Shown here piece by piece: positions 1 through 11,268 of a DNA stretch of 64,000 nt (position 1 is its first letter; every line of letters begins with the position of its first letter). The notes under the pieces are model-generated. The model was not told the origin of the DNA. It ran no database searches and saw only the letters and a list, made by a program, of their open reading frames with translations. A program made the translations under genes and the position numbers. The DNA is from Agrypnia vestita. Its lineage: Eukaryota; Arthropoda; Insecta; Trichoptera; Phryganeidae. The stretch spans positions 124,001-188,000 of the forward strand of contig JADDOH010004202.1 of NCBI GenBank assembly GCA_016648135.1, in the 5' to 3' direction.

Positions 1-690
1 AACCTGATAAATCTAAACATCTTCGGGAGCTCGACGCACTAGGAAGTTGTTAAAAAGGCGGATTAGCAGGAAAAGTCCAAGAAGGCCGCCGGCAACCACT
101 TCTAGGAATTACTATTGAATTTACGAAATTGTAATTCTGTCTTTCAGTCGCATAGTTAATAAGGATTCGTGTTTAAAATTTTAAAAAAGTAACCCATAAA
201 AAACAAGTTTTTATTATACTCCCTTTCTCATCTACTAGTTGAAACAATTTTTTTTCGCTTAAACTACGCGTTGGGCTTCAGTCGGGTGACGCTACGAAAG
301 GGAGTAATAAAAAATTTCCAAAAATCTAAAATTATACTATAATATAGGTTTCTCGTCTACCAGATGCGTTGATATTATTTTTTTATATATCAACGCGTTT
401 TTATTATATTTATTTTTTATATTTCCACAATTTTATATATATTATATAAAAATTTTTCATACAACTTATTTAGTTGTATGAAAAAAAAGACTATTCAAAA
501 TTTGAAAAATCCAAATTTTTTTTTTTTTTAATTTAATAGATCTTTTTGATCATCGCCACGAGTCTGTTTGGAAAATTTCAGCTCGATTGGATCACGGGAA
601 AGGGGTTTAAAATGGATCCAAAGTTTTTTCGTCAGACAAGAAGACAAGCAGACGCCATGAGTTAATATAAAGGGAGTAAAAAATAGGCAG
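1..690. repeat. hairpin-rich dispersed-repeat-like block
   Basis: No gene seen. The block has an inverted pair around ACTCCCTTTC (208-227 against 296-314), a hairpin GCGTTGATAT/ATATCAACGC (366-375 with 387-396) and a 13-bp hairpin (453-465 with 473-485). The motif AAAGGGAGTA recurs near 672-682, so the outer copies may be the ends of one element. The 540-660 stretch is more GC-rich than its surroundings. I do not recognise the family, and no target duplication is evident. Confidence 0.3.
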
Positions 691-2177
691 AAATTGACAA
701 ACAGAATAATAGATGGCGTTGATGGCGCAGGTGTAGGGTTGGAAGTTTGGAAAAAATCAAAATAATTAAGACGGGGTGAGAAGTGGCATTTGTAATTAAT
801 TAAGTATTGTAACTACGAAATTTCATCACAATTTACCCGGACAAGATAAGGTTACTATTGTTTTCAATCGCATCTTTAAGAGTTTTTAAAAAATTTTCAT
901 TCCGCAGAAGGGCCCGCCTTTCCAAGAGTTCCGCAAGAGGTAGATCTCATGTAAATCTTCTATCATCACGACAATATCACTCTAGGCGGGAGGCACGTGA
1001 TGGAATGCTTCACAGTTTCATAAAAATATAATATTTAAGTTATTGAAATAAAAGAGAAATAAATATTTTCTCTGTAGACGGTGCCTAAAAGTATAATAAT
1101 GCTTTGAAGCTTTTGCCTTTATACATATTTGAAAGTGCATTTACAAGTCAGATAGCTATTTTCGTGCACATCGCTGTTTAACCATCACGTTGTTTATACG
1201 CTGTAAGATATATCATACCGGCTCTAGCCTATTGTCTCGTAGGAACCTATTCATGGGCCACGGTTTTATCCTTTGCTTACAGAGCAGAGCAGAAAGCTAA
1301 TTATTTATATCCAAAATAATTAATATTTTCAATTTATTACAATACCAATTACTTGGTAATCATACACTCATTAATAATCAGACATTTCCTACATTTAATA
1401 TCAAGCAGTTTCTGGATTAATTTCCATATTAGAAAAATTAACTATGTGGCGCTTTAGTTGTCTTCATTATACATTGTAAAACATTCACTTTTGACACACA
1501 TAAAAATAATAATAAATTATCAAGTTGACAGATTTATAATACTTTGACCCTCGAACTTTCAAAATGATCACCCAAACAATGTCTCACTACCCAACCAAAC
1601 TCTTTCACGATTGTTTCAATTACGGCAAGAGCTAAACAATTGCAGCTACTACTGAACAAGATTCAACAGTATCATGACAACAATCTTTCGTTCTACATAA
1701 TTTCTTTCACAATCATTAATTTTAAAAAAATATTTGATTGATAAATAAGAAGAAAGATGGAGATGGAGCTTTTGATTGAAATACCCGGTGTTCATTAACT
1801 AGAAATATTAGTGTATAATGTTGCCAATTAGAAAATTAATTTATATAAAAATTATTTGACCGCATTTTAATAAATTACAACATGTGAGGCGTGCAGAAAT
1901 AATATCTGCAGTGTAAAAAATAGCATAAGAGACAAAATCAGTTGGCAATATAATCGACATATTTATATCATAATTCTTCAATTTACTTACTTCAAAATCA
2001 ATAGTATGCAAATTATATTAAATAAAATAACAGTATCCTAATTTAAGAAACAATAAGTGAAGTACGGCATATACAATTAAAAATATGTAATTTTGAAGTC
2101 AAAGACGGTAATTTTTAATAAAAACATGTGGACAAATAATAACACACAAGGACTTTCATAACAAACATGTACATGTG
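691..2177. other. AT-rich sequence, nothing recognised
   Basis: No long open frame, RNA gene or clear repeat is visible. A slightly GC-richer patch at 900-1010 has no codable frame of note. Confidence 0.5.
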
Positions 2178-2430
2178 CTCAGAATGCCAGAGGAACGATT
2201 ACCAAGAAGAATCCTCTTGGCAACCCTGGAGAGAAGACGGCCGGTGGGTCGACCCAGATTAAGATGGGAGAGACAACAAAAAAATGTATTTGAAAACAGA
2301 ATGGATCTGGACTGGTTGACTTGAGCAGAAGCAGTGCAAGACAGGTGATCATGGAAGCACTTTGTCGAGTCTTTGGGCCTCCAACCCTACTAGGACAAGA
2401 TGACAATAGGAAGATGATGAACTAGTTAAA
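2178..2430 (+). pseudogene. LINE 3' end fragment (5'-truncated, frameshifted)
   Basis: The plus strand from about 2182 reads as the C-terminal tail of a non-LTR retrotransposon polyprotein: a MPEERLPRRIL stretch, then a basic GRPRLRW motif, which is the usual layout after the reverse transcriptase in many insect LINEs. The frame then breaks (stop near 2320) and a frame-shifted tail with FGPP-like residues follows. Only the last portion is present, so it is a dead 5'-truncated insertion. No poly(A) or simple-repeat tail is obvious downstream. Clade cannot be assigned from this fragment alone. Confidence 0.6.
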
Positions 2431-3887
2431 AATATAATTTCAAAGCACTATTAATTGTGAGGCATAAAAGCAATATCCAAAAAAATTTAATGCAACGTGT
2501 TTTTATAGGAAATGTAGCCTATATATTTATAGGAAACATGATTTTGGAAGTGATAGATACAGGGATACGGAAGGGATAAAATCTATAATTCAGTACATTC
2601 TAAATAAGTAATCCTCGGTAACTTCATTCAAAATATATTTTTTTAAATTTTGGACATTGCTACTTTTGCTTTTATATCTGTCAATTCATATATAAATATT
2701 TTGAGCATATAACAGAACATGACGAGTTTTTTTTAATTACTTACTTAGGTACATTTAAAGTAATTTATAAAGATAAACTAATATACATAACATATAAATG
2801 TTTTCAGGTTGTGTCGTTGACACATAGTTTTATTTTTATAACCATGTATCAACGACAGAAGTATTTCCTTATTTTTTAACAGCAAGATTGTTCATGGAAC
2901 TTTGAAGAAACTTTTTTATTTTTGATAATTATAAGGTTTGATCAAATTTCATTTTAAATTATATGCATTCATTTCTCGTTTAGAATAATCACATTTATTT
3001 ATACACATTTGTATATATCGGGTGGCGCAGGTTTATTATACAAATCGATATTTAAATATGTTAGTCCCGATATAACAGTCAAAGTGACGTTGATTTATAC
3101 TTGTTGCTTTTTGACCGTAGTGATATTTGCGTTAATTATAATAATTATTTATTTAATTTAAAAAAAAAGTTATTCATGCGTTAATTTCAAAATTCTCATT
3201 CAACTTGGATAATTGACATTGTCACGAGATCTTTGAGAGACAAGTAAAACACTTTAAATTATATAATGTTTTGTAATTTGACTAAGATCACTGAACACGA
3301 ACTTAACAAGAACACTGTTCATTTATTTACACTTATTTCGCATTCGTCACTCGAGATTATTTCATAAATACGTAGGTGTCTTTTACGAATTTATTTCGCT
3401 GTATTTTTGTTTATCGATTCTTTATGGTTTAACGCACGGGTACGCTGTATCTACGATTTCGCTATAATATTACAATGAAACTGGTTGTTCGGCGCAATAC
3501 CGTCCGTATTTATAAATACCTAATATTTTCGATGTATCTGGGATAGTTTGGGTATTAATAAATTCTACTACATATTATTATGTGAGGTTCCTATTGTTTT
3601 AAGACTCTCGAAAAAATATTATTCCAATCCTCATCCATATCAACATATTGTCTTTTCTTGCACAGCATGCTGCATAAACTAACAGTGCGTATTGTTTAAA
3701 ATCTACGTTTGTCAAAAATGTCTAACACAATTATTATAAAAATATAGTATATATAAATATCATTAATAAATAAACAATACAAATTTAAAATCATCGCAAA
3801 ATTGTATAATGCACACGTAAATTACAGCAATATTTTATAAGAAGCGTATGGTGGCGCTGGTATCTATATATTTTATAATATATATTC
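2431..3887. other. AT-rich sequence, nothing recognised
   Basis: Very AT-rich with short homopolymer runs and no coding potential that I can see on either strand. Confidence 0.5.
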
Positions 3888-4030
3888 GAATGCCTGTTCA
3901 TGGAAGACATAGGCAAACTCTCTGACTGTTATACCTCCGATGCGCCGACCGACCATTTGTCCCTGCGCTTTGGAGGCAGAGAAGAGATTTTGTGTGGACG
4001 CCTCCGTGGACGATGAGTGAGGGCGGGAAG
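3888..4030 (+). other. candidate first exon with splice donor
   Basis: A GC-richer island in AT-rich surroundings. Near its end an ATG at 4013 opens MSEGGK and runs straight into a consensus donor (AAG then GTGAGT at 4031). That is the look of a 5' untranslated region plus a short coding start. No matching downstream exon was identified, and a retroelement origin is equally possible because the neighbouring 4085-4140 segment is repeated elsewhere in the window. Confidence 0.15.
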
Positions 4031-4084
4031 GTGAGTACTGCCACTTTAGCATTTTAAAAAATGCTGAAAATGGATGGCAAAAGT

Positions 4085-4578
4085 GTAGGGCCGATATGGA
4101 AGCTATTGCTCATAAAACGGCCCAGAGTGTATGGTGGGTCCCTCTTCTCTCTGCGCCGACGACCAGGACCGGACTTCAGCTCAAATTTGACCGCCGCCGC
4201 TGCTTGCACCCTATAAACACCTGTAAAACTGGATTTTCGTGTCGATCGATTTACTCGCCGCTATTTGTATTCATTCGTGAGAGCGAATTATCTTCAGGGT
4301 GGAGACGGCAACCATCATCCATATACAGTCCATTGCTGAGGAGTGGATCCAAAGGTAAGTTTTTGCACTGTCTCTTCAGTGTGCGGGCTTTTCGCACTTA
4401 TACTGGACAATTGGCTTGCTTTGGAAGCCTCCTTATAGCTGCAAACTATTCTAGCCTACTATTTTATAACTGCCGCCGCTCTAGTGTAAGCTCTAGAGGA
4501 ACTAAAAACGTTTCTTTAATAATGTTAACATCGTTGAACTACTGCAGGAGTCTCTTTACAGTTGTTAATTTGAGATGA
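4085..4578 (+). other. unrecognised ORF overlapping a dispersed repeat
   Basis: A 160-residue open frame (ATG at 4096, stop at 4576-4578) with no domain that I recognise and a composition rich in Ser, Arg and Leu. Its first 15 codons (EAIAHKT then WWVPL) match the reverse strand of 29.80-29.85 kb (GAIAHRT then LWVPL) at both DNA and peptide level, so this start belongs to a repeat. A strong donor-like sequence (AAAG then GTAAGT) sits at 4355, inside the frame, which argues against the whole frame being one exon. It is probably a chance frame in a repeat. Confidence 0.2.
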
Positions 4579-5086
4579 GATTTTTATTTAGATAAGTTAC
4601 ACCAGAACAGGTTTCACCTAGTGGAGAATTATGAACATAATTAAATTTATAGATTGCAAATGATAAGTCTGTACATATTTATTAAATATGTCACAGTCAT
4701 CTTCATCATAGTCGTTCGCCATTCTATCGATTTTTGTACGTTGTTACTGTTCATTCCAGCCCCGGGAAAAGAGACAGATCAATATCGACCCTCAAATCTC
4801 TTCCCGGATCCCGGCTGGAAACCACTGATTATTTTATTTTTCGAAATAAAGAATAACAACTTACCTATAGGTTAAGCGACTAAAGAGAAAATTCTTTAAA
4901 AATAGCAACCAAAAGGAATAAATATTAAAAAACCGGCACGAAGCTACATATGTCTGATTCGAATAATGATAATAAAATGCACTCTGACCACCTGATTCGA
5001 AAAATAACTAAAAAATGTTGCCGCTTTTCTGAATATCGTCCCTTTTCTCTCACTTCTTGGTGTTTTTTTTTCTCAAAAACAAACTA
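4579..5086. other. AT-rich sequence, nothing recognised
   Basis: A 73-codon open frame at 4654-4875 has no recognisable domain and is not supported as a gene. Confidence 0.4.
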
Positions 5087-5971
5087 TCTATACCTATAAA
5101 ACTCAATGTTTGTTTGTCTGTCTGTTCTCCATACACACCGTTTGTCCGATTCGATTAAAATTTTGCATACTTATGCATTGGGACCCAGCGGGTAACATAG
5201 GCAACATTTCCCCCTATTCTCTTACTCCTTCCCTTCCCCCTGACCTATTTTCGACGCAAAACTGTACCGTTTGACCGATCGGACTCAAAATTTGGAAACT
5301 TATTCTTTAGGATTCGGCAGGTAACATAGGCAACATTTCCCCCTATTCTCTTACCCCTTCCCTTCCCCTGACATATTTTCAACTGACTGACTCAAAATTT
5401 GGAAACTTATTCTTAAGGTCTCACCGGGTATTATGTGCGACATTTCCCCCTATTCTTTTAACCCTTCTCCTCCCCTGATATATTTTTAATGCAAATCTGT
5501 ACCGTTTGACCGATCGGACATAAAATTTAGAAACTTATTCTTTAGGACGCGGCGGGTAACACATGTGACATTTCCGCCCTATTATTTTACCCCTTTCCTT
5601 CCCCCTGATATATTTTCAATGCAAATCTGACCGTTCGACCGATTGGACTCGAAATTTGGAAAGTTATTCCTTAGGACCCGGCAAGTAACAAAAGTGACAT
5701 TTCCTCCCTCCTGTTTTACTTTTTACCCGCCCCCTGATATATTTTAAATGACCAATCAGGTCAAACGGTACAGATTTTTACAAAATTTGCAAAATTATTC
5801 TTTAGGACTCGGCAGTTTACATTGGTGACATTTACCCCCTATTCTTTTACCCTCCCCCCCTGATATATTTTCGATGTAAATCTATACCGTTCGAATCGAA
5901 CCTTTGTTTACCCTAACAAATTTATTTTGACTTAATCCTTAACCCGTGCAATGCCGGGTATAAACAGCTAG
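5087..5971 (+). mobile_element. non-autonomous Helitron
   Basis: The element starts with TCTATACCTATAAAACTC, the form usual for insect Helitrons, directly after an A (5086). It ends with CTAG at 5968-5971 followed by T, so it sits between A and T as Helitrons do. Eleven bases or so before the end is the expected terminal hairpin, CCCG-tgcaatgc-CGGG (about 5943-5958). There are no terminal inverted repeats and no target duplication, which is also typical. No Rep/helicase coding is present in its 885 bp, so it would need proteins from an autonomous relative. Most of the body is a tandem repeat (separate entry). Confidence 0.78.
5150..5890. repeat. tandem repeat of about 120 bp inside the Helitron
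   Basis: About six diverged units carry the same blocks in order: GTACCGTTTGACCGAT, AAAATTTGGAAACTTATTC, CGGGTAACATAGG, CATTTCCCCC, then a pyrimidine-rich CCTTCCCC stretch and TGATATATTTT. The GGTAAC block recurs near 5190, 5309, 5427, 5549, 5672 and 5804, a spacing of about 118-132 bp. In the unit at about 5750-5780 the GACCGAT/GTACCGTTT block is present in the opposite orientation (CAGGTCAAACGGTACAGA), a micro-inversion. The frame is not kept, so the array is not coding. Confidence 0.88.
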
Positions 5972-7020
5972 TAAAATTATAACATTTCGAAATTCATAAT
6001 TTTCAATTTTACTCAACTCAACAATTTTAACTATAAATGGTTGAGTTCTTACTCTCATAAAATAATATAAAAAAACTCACAATTTTATTCAATAACTAGA
6101 TACATAATATAAAACAGTTCCAATTGCATTGCCAAATAATTTGATAGATATTCTCGAGGAAACAATTACAATTGTGTTTTTGTATATTGTTTCCATATTA
6201 TAAAAATTAAGTTATAATAAGCACACACTAAACAAGCAAAATAAATTTTTCTTTATAATTATTGTTATTTATTAATTGTTATTATTTATTTTTACTATTT
6301 ATTTTCCATATAATTCTTTTTAACATCACTTACTCCACAAAACGAATTAAAGAGGCGTTTGTCTGCGGGATTCATTTTTACTTTATATTATTCTTAATAT
6401 TTTTGCCATTTATTTACTGATAATTGGTACTTAACATTATACATTATTACTATAACAATAACTGATAAGATTTTTACATTTATAGTAATGTATAAATCTA
6501 ATTGCAGAGTATACTCTGCTCTGTGAAATCAGTATGCGATTGTTTTAAATAGAGGGGAATACCAGCTAAAAGCAATGAATTAGAATAATATTTCGTGACA
6601 TAATTGTATCAAAATCACATGAATATTCGTATTTGAACATGTTCGATATTTCATAAAATAACAAATGTATTTTACAATTATATAATTTAATTCAATAACA
6701 GAGCCAATTCCCAGTAGGTATATAAGTTAAAAAGGACAATACAAATTTAAAGTGTCACTTTACGAGCTTACGGTATGTGTTTATATTTACAAAAGTTATT
6801 TTTGATGTATGCAAATATTATTTGTACATTGTATGCAAATGTTACAAGTTGCGTGTATACAAATGTTATTTACCTGATTTAGAAGATAGATTATGTATAA
6901 ATATTATGCGTATAAGTAATAAAAAATTTAATATTTAAGTTGTAACAAGGTGAATAAAAATTTTCATTTTTTATTTTTTGTTTTAAGTTTTAGTTTTTGA
7001 TAAAAATTCCCTACCAATTT
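5972..7020. other. AT-rich sequence, nothing recognised
   Basis: No open frame of interest and no repeat boundary found. Confidence 0.5.
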
Positions 7021-7380
7021 TCAACAATTGTGAAACCGTCATCAGACCCAAGAGGGTTGTTCAGTCTGGAAGTAGGGGTGTTCGCGGGGGCAACGAAGGC
7101 GGAAGGGTTGCATTGAGAGTTATGGAGTGTCCTTGTTACAGGCCATGTACACTGGGAGCGGCCAACACCGTTGTTAATTTACATACCGCTTGTGCCTGTT
7201 TGTAGGCCCTGGCGAAGATTATAAGGTATTATCGGCAGATCGCGCCCAGAATGTGGGGGACGTTAAGAGTACAAAGATTATGAAGAGGATGCTGGAAGCC
7301 TGGGAAAATTAGGCCGCACCGTGAGGTGTAAAACGTTCAGAGATTCCTACCTGTGTACATTTAATCTTCTTAAAAAGGTA
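7021..7380. other. GC-richer block, identity unknown
   Basis: Markedly more G-rich than its flanks (for example around 7070-7120 and 7140-7330) but without a continuous frame. It could be a decayed retroelement segment or a regulatory block. I recognise nothing in it. Confidence 0.25.
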
Positions 7381-8049
7381 AGCTATTTTTGACAACAATT
7401 TAAGAGCCTTAAACTGAATTCTATCAAATCCTACTTTATAACATCGTGAAAGTACCTGTTTATACTCTAACATAATATTCGTTGGAATTTAAACAAGATT
7501 CTGCTCTACACGTACAAATATAATTTTGTGTATTCATTATACACATGTACTTTTGTGAGTAAAAGGTAGACACCTATATCATAATCATCATCACTGTTAG
7601 CTGTACAACCCCTAGTTGATCCTGGCCGCAAGAGTGTTCATCCACTCATCACTTGCACCAGCTCTCTCAAATTGTCTCTCTCTATGTCTTTAGACACATT
7701 ATCACTTCATCTTAGTTATGGCCTTCCTAAGCTCCATCGTCGTATTGGTATTCAGAAAGGGCTTCGGTGTTTGTGGTTCAATCATTTTCTATCATCAACC
7801 ACCAAAGTCTTTATAATTTAATAAATTTATTAGCGCTTAGCGTTATGTTCTAGTGTTCCGTTGTGTTGTAGCGCCTGAGCCAAAGTTCATTATCTAGAAC
7901 CGGTTCTTATAAATGCCTTAAAATTTTATTTTCAAAAATCTTCAAAGCTCACTATTCCACTTAGTTTATACCCGTGTGTTAGATGTGTGTTTGAGCACTG
8001 GTATGATGGGAGTCTTGTTCTAATATTTTAGTGTTTCTGGAGAGCATCC
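7381..8049. other. mixed AT-rich sequence, possible LINE remains
   Basis: The stretch leads into the clearer reverse-transcriptase remnant on the minus strand. 7590-7770 is somewhat more C/T-rich and may be the far 3' part of that element, but the frame is too broken for a firm call. Confidence 0.25.
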
Positions 8050-8681
8050 TGCATTTTATCTGATTTTGGAAGCGGAAATCATCATGAAACATGGATTCGT
8101 GCTCACTATGTGCTTCTGGATATTTTTTGTGGTTATTCATATCTTCTATCAGAAATCCAAGGTACCTTAATATCGGTACTGTTAAAAAGTTTCGGCTTCC
8201 ACATGAAAATATGAAGGTTTGTTGGGTGGGTCAGTAGAAGACCATAGCCAGGTCTTCTACTGATACAATATCAGACCCATGTTTTTGGCAAATTTTTCAA
8301 GATTTATAAGGCCTTAAGAGTATTTGCAACTATGAGCATGTCGATGTCACCAGCGTAGGCTTACAGTTGCACACGAGTTATCGAATATTTTTTCCCTTAT
8401 TTCAATACTAGATTTTCTAATTACTTTTTCTAGGGCTATGGTGAATAAGAGGCAAGCCGATCTTCTCAAAGGGATTAGTTAGATCACTGCCTACCTTGAC
8501 GCAATACGTTACTGGGATCTTGACTGTACGGTTCTCCAACCTCTCTCATTGCATTATACAATGCTTTCATGTTGATTCTTTTATATACGTCCTCGAAAAT
8601 TATAAAGAGATGATAGGTTTCGACTTTGTATTCTAAAGTGCTTTCTAGGATCTGTCTCATGGAGAACATTTGATCAAACAA
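8050..8681 (-). pseudogene. LINE reverse transcriptase remnant
   Basis: The best frame (8681 down to 8484) begins MFDQMFSMRQILES and continues with HLFIIFEDVYKRIN, ALYNAMREVGEP and VLRQGRQ. These correspond to the palm region of non-LTR reverse transcriptases: the TDQIF..RQILE segment, the FxDxxxAYDxI motif A block, the MREFGIP block and the GLRQGDPLS motif B. Further down the minus strand, in shifted frames, come remains of the catalytic YADDID region (about 8345-8365) and of LEKFAKNMG (about 8290). Motif A has lost the usual Asp in FKD (FED with altered spacing), and several stops and frameshifts separate the blocks. It is an old dead copy on the minus strand. Confidence 0.62.
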
Positions 8682-8988
8682 CGGTCATTTGATCAATCAA
8701 AGCCAAGCCTGAAAATACACTGATAGTGTATACACCTACATGTAACTATTACATTTCAACTATATTTTTGTTGAGACTTTATCTTGACATCACATGATAA
8801 CTCTCATATAACCACGTATTTAGAAAATAATACAAAAAATATATATTTAAAGAAAATATAGAGGTACCATTACCCTACGAAAATCTATGTTTGTATACTT
8901 GTTAATGCAAAAATACTACAGATATCTCTTGCATAGTCCAATAAAATAAACGAAGGATTTTAAGATATAAATAAATAAAATATAAAGA

Positions 8989-9338
8989 TTATTAATATTT
9001 AAAGCATTAACTTTGTGGTTAGGCATTATAATAGAATGTTAGTTAACTTAGTAAAAACCACTACCAGATTTAACTTTCACAAAAGATTTGGTAACACCCA
9101 CTTCAGACCCCGCCCCCTCTCACTCTCTCCCGGTAGATTCCTGAATGTTCAGTAGGCTAATCAGGGCATGTTTGTTTCTGACATGTGAAAGTTTAACAAT
9201 ATTTACAAGATTGGGGTGTATAGTGTTGTGAATATAGTAGTGTAGTGTTGGTCCTGACGAAGAGACGGGTACGTGTCGAAACTGGTAGACCCTAAATCTG
9301 GTAGTGGTTTTTACTACGTTAACTAACATTCTATTAAC
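8989..9338 (+). mobile_element. small foldback retroposon, family FR2
   Basis: The order is leader (8989-9026), left arm (about 9027-9072), unique body, a hammerhead-like hairpin (9254-9282) and a right arm (about 9291-9335). The arms are inverted copies of TAAATCTGGTAGTGGTTTTT...TTAACTAACATTCT. The same sequence, on the other strand, is at 33088-33371. The direct repeat ATATAAAGA abuts both ends (8980-8988 and 9339-9347), which is a possible 9-bp target duplication; its AT-richness limits its weight. There is no coding frame. It interrupts repeat family C copy A. Confidence 0.55.
9254..9282 (+). ncRNA. hammerhead-like hairpin (FR2)
   Basis: CTGACGA, one extra A, then GAGAC / GTGTC arms around GGGTAC, then GAAAC. 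One stem mismatch. The element's other copy (33144-33172, minus) has a perfect stem. Confidence 0.45.
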
Positions 9339-9500
9339 ATATAAAGAATTTTCAAAAAAAATGATAATGTATGGACATTCTTATGATGTAATTGCTGAAC
9401 ATTGCATTGTATAGAGCGATAACTTAAGCCAGCTCCTACAGGTTGTAAGTCCTGAGACATCGTATTAAAAGACTTTCGCACACTTTTCTCAAATTCGTAG

Positions 9501-10293
9501 CTTCGTCTCTGGTGAATTTTTTAATTTATTTTAAATAATACAAATAATTCAATGAATAGTTTTTGATATTAGATATAGCGATCGTCTGCCGGGTAGCTAC
9601 TTACTTTTCGACATATGCATAAAAACAAAATATTTTTACTTTTATGTCTTGATGTTTCATGTATACAAAATGATAAAAAAAATATTTTTCTATAAAAGAA
9701 CGTATTATATATCACATTTCCCCTACATTTTCCGACATGTCAGAGTAATAAGTGTAAAGTATGCTCGATATAAATGCGACTCAGGTGTGATACGTTCTTT
9801 GAAGAAGACTACAAATTATGCTCCAATAAAGTTAAGTGTTTGTTCCTTGAACGCGCTTATTCTTTAATACTCGAAAAACATTAGTAAAATTTTATCAAAC
9901 CAAATAATGCGATAATGATCAAAACCTTTGATCATTATCACATTGTTTTCAGTATCCACCCACCATACTTTTTGATGTTTCAGAATACGCCAAGTAATTA
10001 GAGTAATGGAATTTGTTATACGTATAATACCGTATAAAATATTTTATTAACAAAATATTTTGAGATTTCTCGAGATCTCTAGAAAACATTAGAAAAAAAA
10101 TATTTCAAACTGTAGATACGCAATGCTTGCTAGAAAGAATCGAGTGACGTGTATGAGACCATTGATAGAAGGACCTTTCCAACCATTCGCGTAGTTTTTG
10201 TGGTGAACTGGAATCAAAGTTCTTGAACATTTTTCTATTCGAGAATTAAAGAAAAATTGTTTATTTCATGGATTGTTTTATAAAAAAATAAAT
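9501..10293. other. AT-rich sequence with one perfect short palindrome
   Basis: Nothing codes here. A 13-bp perfect inverted repeat, GATAATGATCAAA / TTTGATCATTATC, with a 3-nt gap lies at 9911-9939. Confidence 0.4.
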
Positions 10294-10502
10294 ATCATTG
10301 CTGACAAAAATGTTCTCAGGTTTTGACGGCCGTCCAGAATCTTCTGTGTATAGTTTTCTGGGATATTCTGCCATTCAACACACGCACATCACTTCAGCTC
10401 TGATGATGGATATTGAAATGGGATCCGAAACGTTGGCCAGAAAGGTCAGATATACACGGCAGAATATCCCAGAAAATTATACACAGAAGATCATTGCTGA
10501 CA
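10294..10502 (+). mobile_element. small foldback retroposon, family FR1, with 13-bp target duplication
   Basis: A perfect 13-bp direct repeat ATCATTGCTGACA (10294-10306 and 10490-10502) encloses a 183-bp insert. The insert has a 34-nt leader, a 32-nt left arm (10341-10372), a hammerhead-like hairpin (10400-10431) and a right arm (10458-10489) that pairs with the left at 31 of 32 positions and ends exactly at the duplication. The arms carry TTTTCTGGGATATTCTGCC. Related sequence occurs at 33641-33765, 47921-48095, 19985-20085 and the window's last 50 bases. It has no coding capacity and, judged by the duplication length, was probably moved by a retrotransposon's machinery. Confidence 0.7.
10400..10431 (+). 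ncRNA. hammerhead-like hairpin (FR1)
   Basis: CTGATGA, one extra T, then GGAT / ATCC around a loop, then GAAACG. The canonical hammerhead would have no extra base between CTGATGA and the stem. Confidence 0.5.
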
Positions 10503-10950
10503 TTCTAAGAAAGTTGACTGTCTGACAAGAATTGCATACGAATTGTACAATCATGATTAGTTCAATATTTCATTACAAGAGATTGTGATTTGGTCACGTG
10601 AAACAATTAAATTTAGTTAGAAGCATTGCATTTTAATAAAAGAATGTGAATGCATTCTCACACTTTTGCTTAAATACGACAATGATTCAATGGATATTCT
10701 TCGATGTTGTGAACCGTCTGGTAATAAAATTATTTTGGAAACTTTATTTTACAAATTACTCCTTCAGCATCAAGCTCTATGACTCTAAATAATGTAGTTA
10801 ATGCAACATCCATCTTACGTGAATAACATAAATACGTGGATACTCATCAATGTTAATAATTTTTACGTAAACATACCAAATGTACCCACATAAATTGTGC
10901 ATAATTTCTAAATTAAGGCTTCAGTTTCGCTTGGATGTAAGTTTTTAATG
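10503..10950. other. AT-rich sequence, nothing recognised
   Basis: No gene or repeat boundary seen. Confidence 0.5.
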
Positions 10951-11028
10951 ATTTTAAAATAATTTAACTGTAAATGGTTATGGATTTTTTATACGAACCG
11001 TATGTTTTTCCGAGAGACAATTCTCGAA

Positions 11029-11059
11029 GTTTCGTTGAAGTCGTATTCAACGTCATCAG
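11029..11059 (-). ncRNA. hammerhead-like hairpin (PLE terminal repeat)
   Basis: Minus strand: GTTCTC, CTGATGA, one extra C, GTTGAA / TTCAAC stem, GAAAC, then GAGAAT. The flanking GTTCTC and GAGAAT can pair, giving a stem I equivalent. Confidence 0.5.
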
Positions 11060-11240
11060 GAGAACGACCTGTAGCCGCGGAGGTATAGGGCGGACTGATT
11101 AAAATTTCCGTATCCGGGGGCGTACATTATACGCACTTTGTTGTGAAGTGTTCACTTCTTCTACGATAAAGGCTGCCAGTGTGCAATATGTACTAATTAC
11201 GTCGGTGGAATTTTCTGCGATGCGGGTACGGGTCGTTCCC

Positions 11241-11268
11241 CTGATGACGTTGAATACTTCAACGAAAC
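11241..11268 (+). ncRNA. hammerhead-like hairpin (PLE terminal repeat)
   Basis: CTGATGA, one extra C, GTTGAA / TTCAAC stem with a 3-nt loop, then GAAACGTC. The ACGT after GAAA is self-complementary, as expected for a helix III formed between two RNA copies. Confidence 0.5.

Larger units (their letters stand above)
8838..9500 (+). repeat. dispersed repeat family C, copy A, split by an insertion
   Basis: Two halves (8838-8988 and 9339-9500) match copies B (32712-33012) and C (61985-62275). Shared blocks are AAATATAGAGGTA..CATT, AAATCTATGT, CATAGTCCAAT, then TTGCATTGTATAG, CTTAAGCCAG, GTAAGYCCTG, AAAGACTTTC and GCTTCGTCTCTG. In copy A the two halves are separated by the foldback element 8989-9338, whereas copies B and C are continuous, so the insertion is younger. 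No coding capacity was recognised. Confidence 0.65.

Noticed and set aside
10400..10431. Calling the hairpins canonical hammerhead ribozymes
   Set aside because: All copies have one extra base between CTGAnGA and the stem, and several have core or cleavage-site changes; I call them hammerhead-like only.
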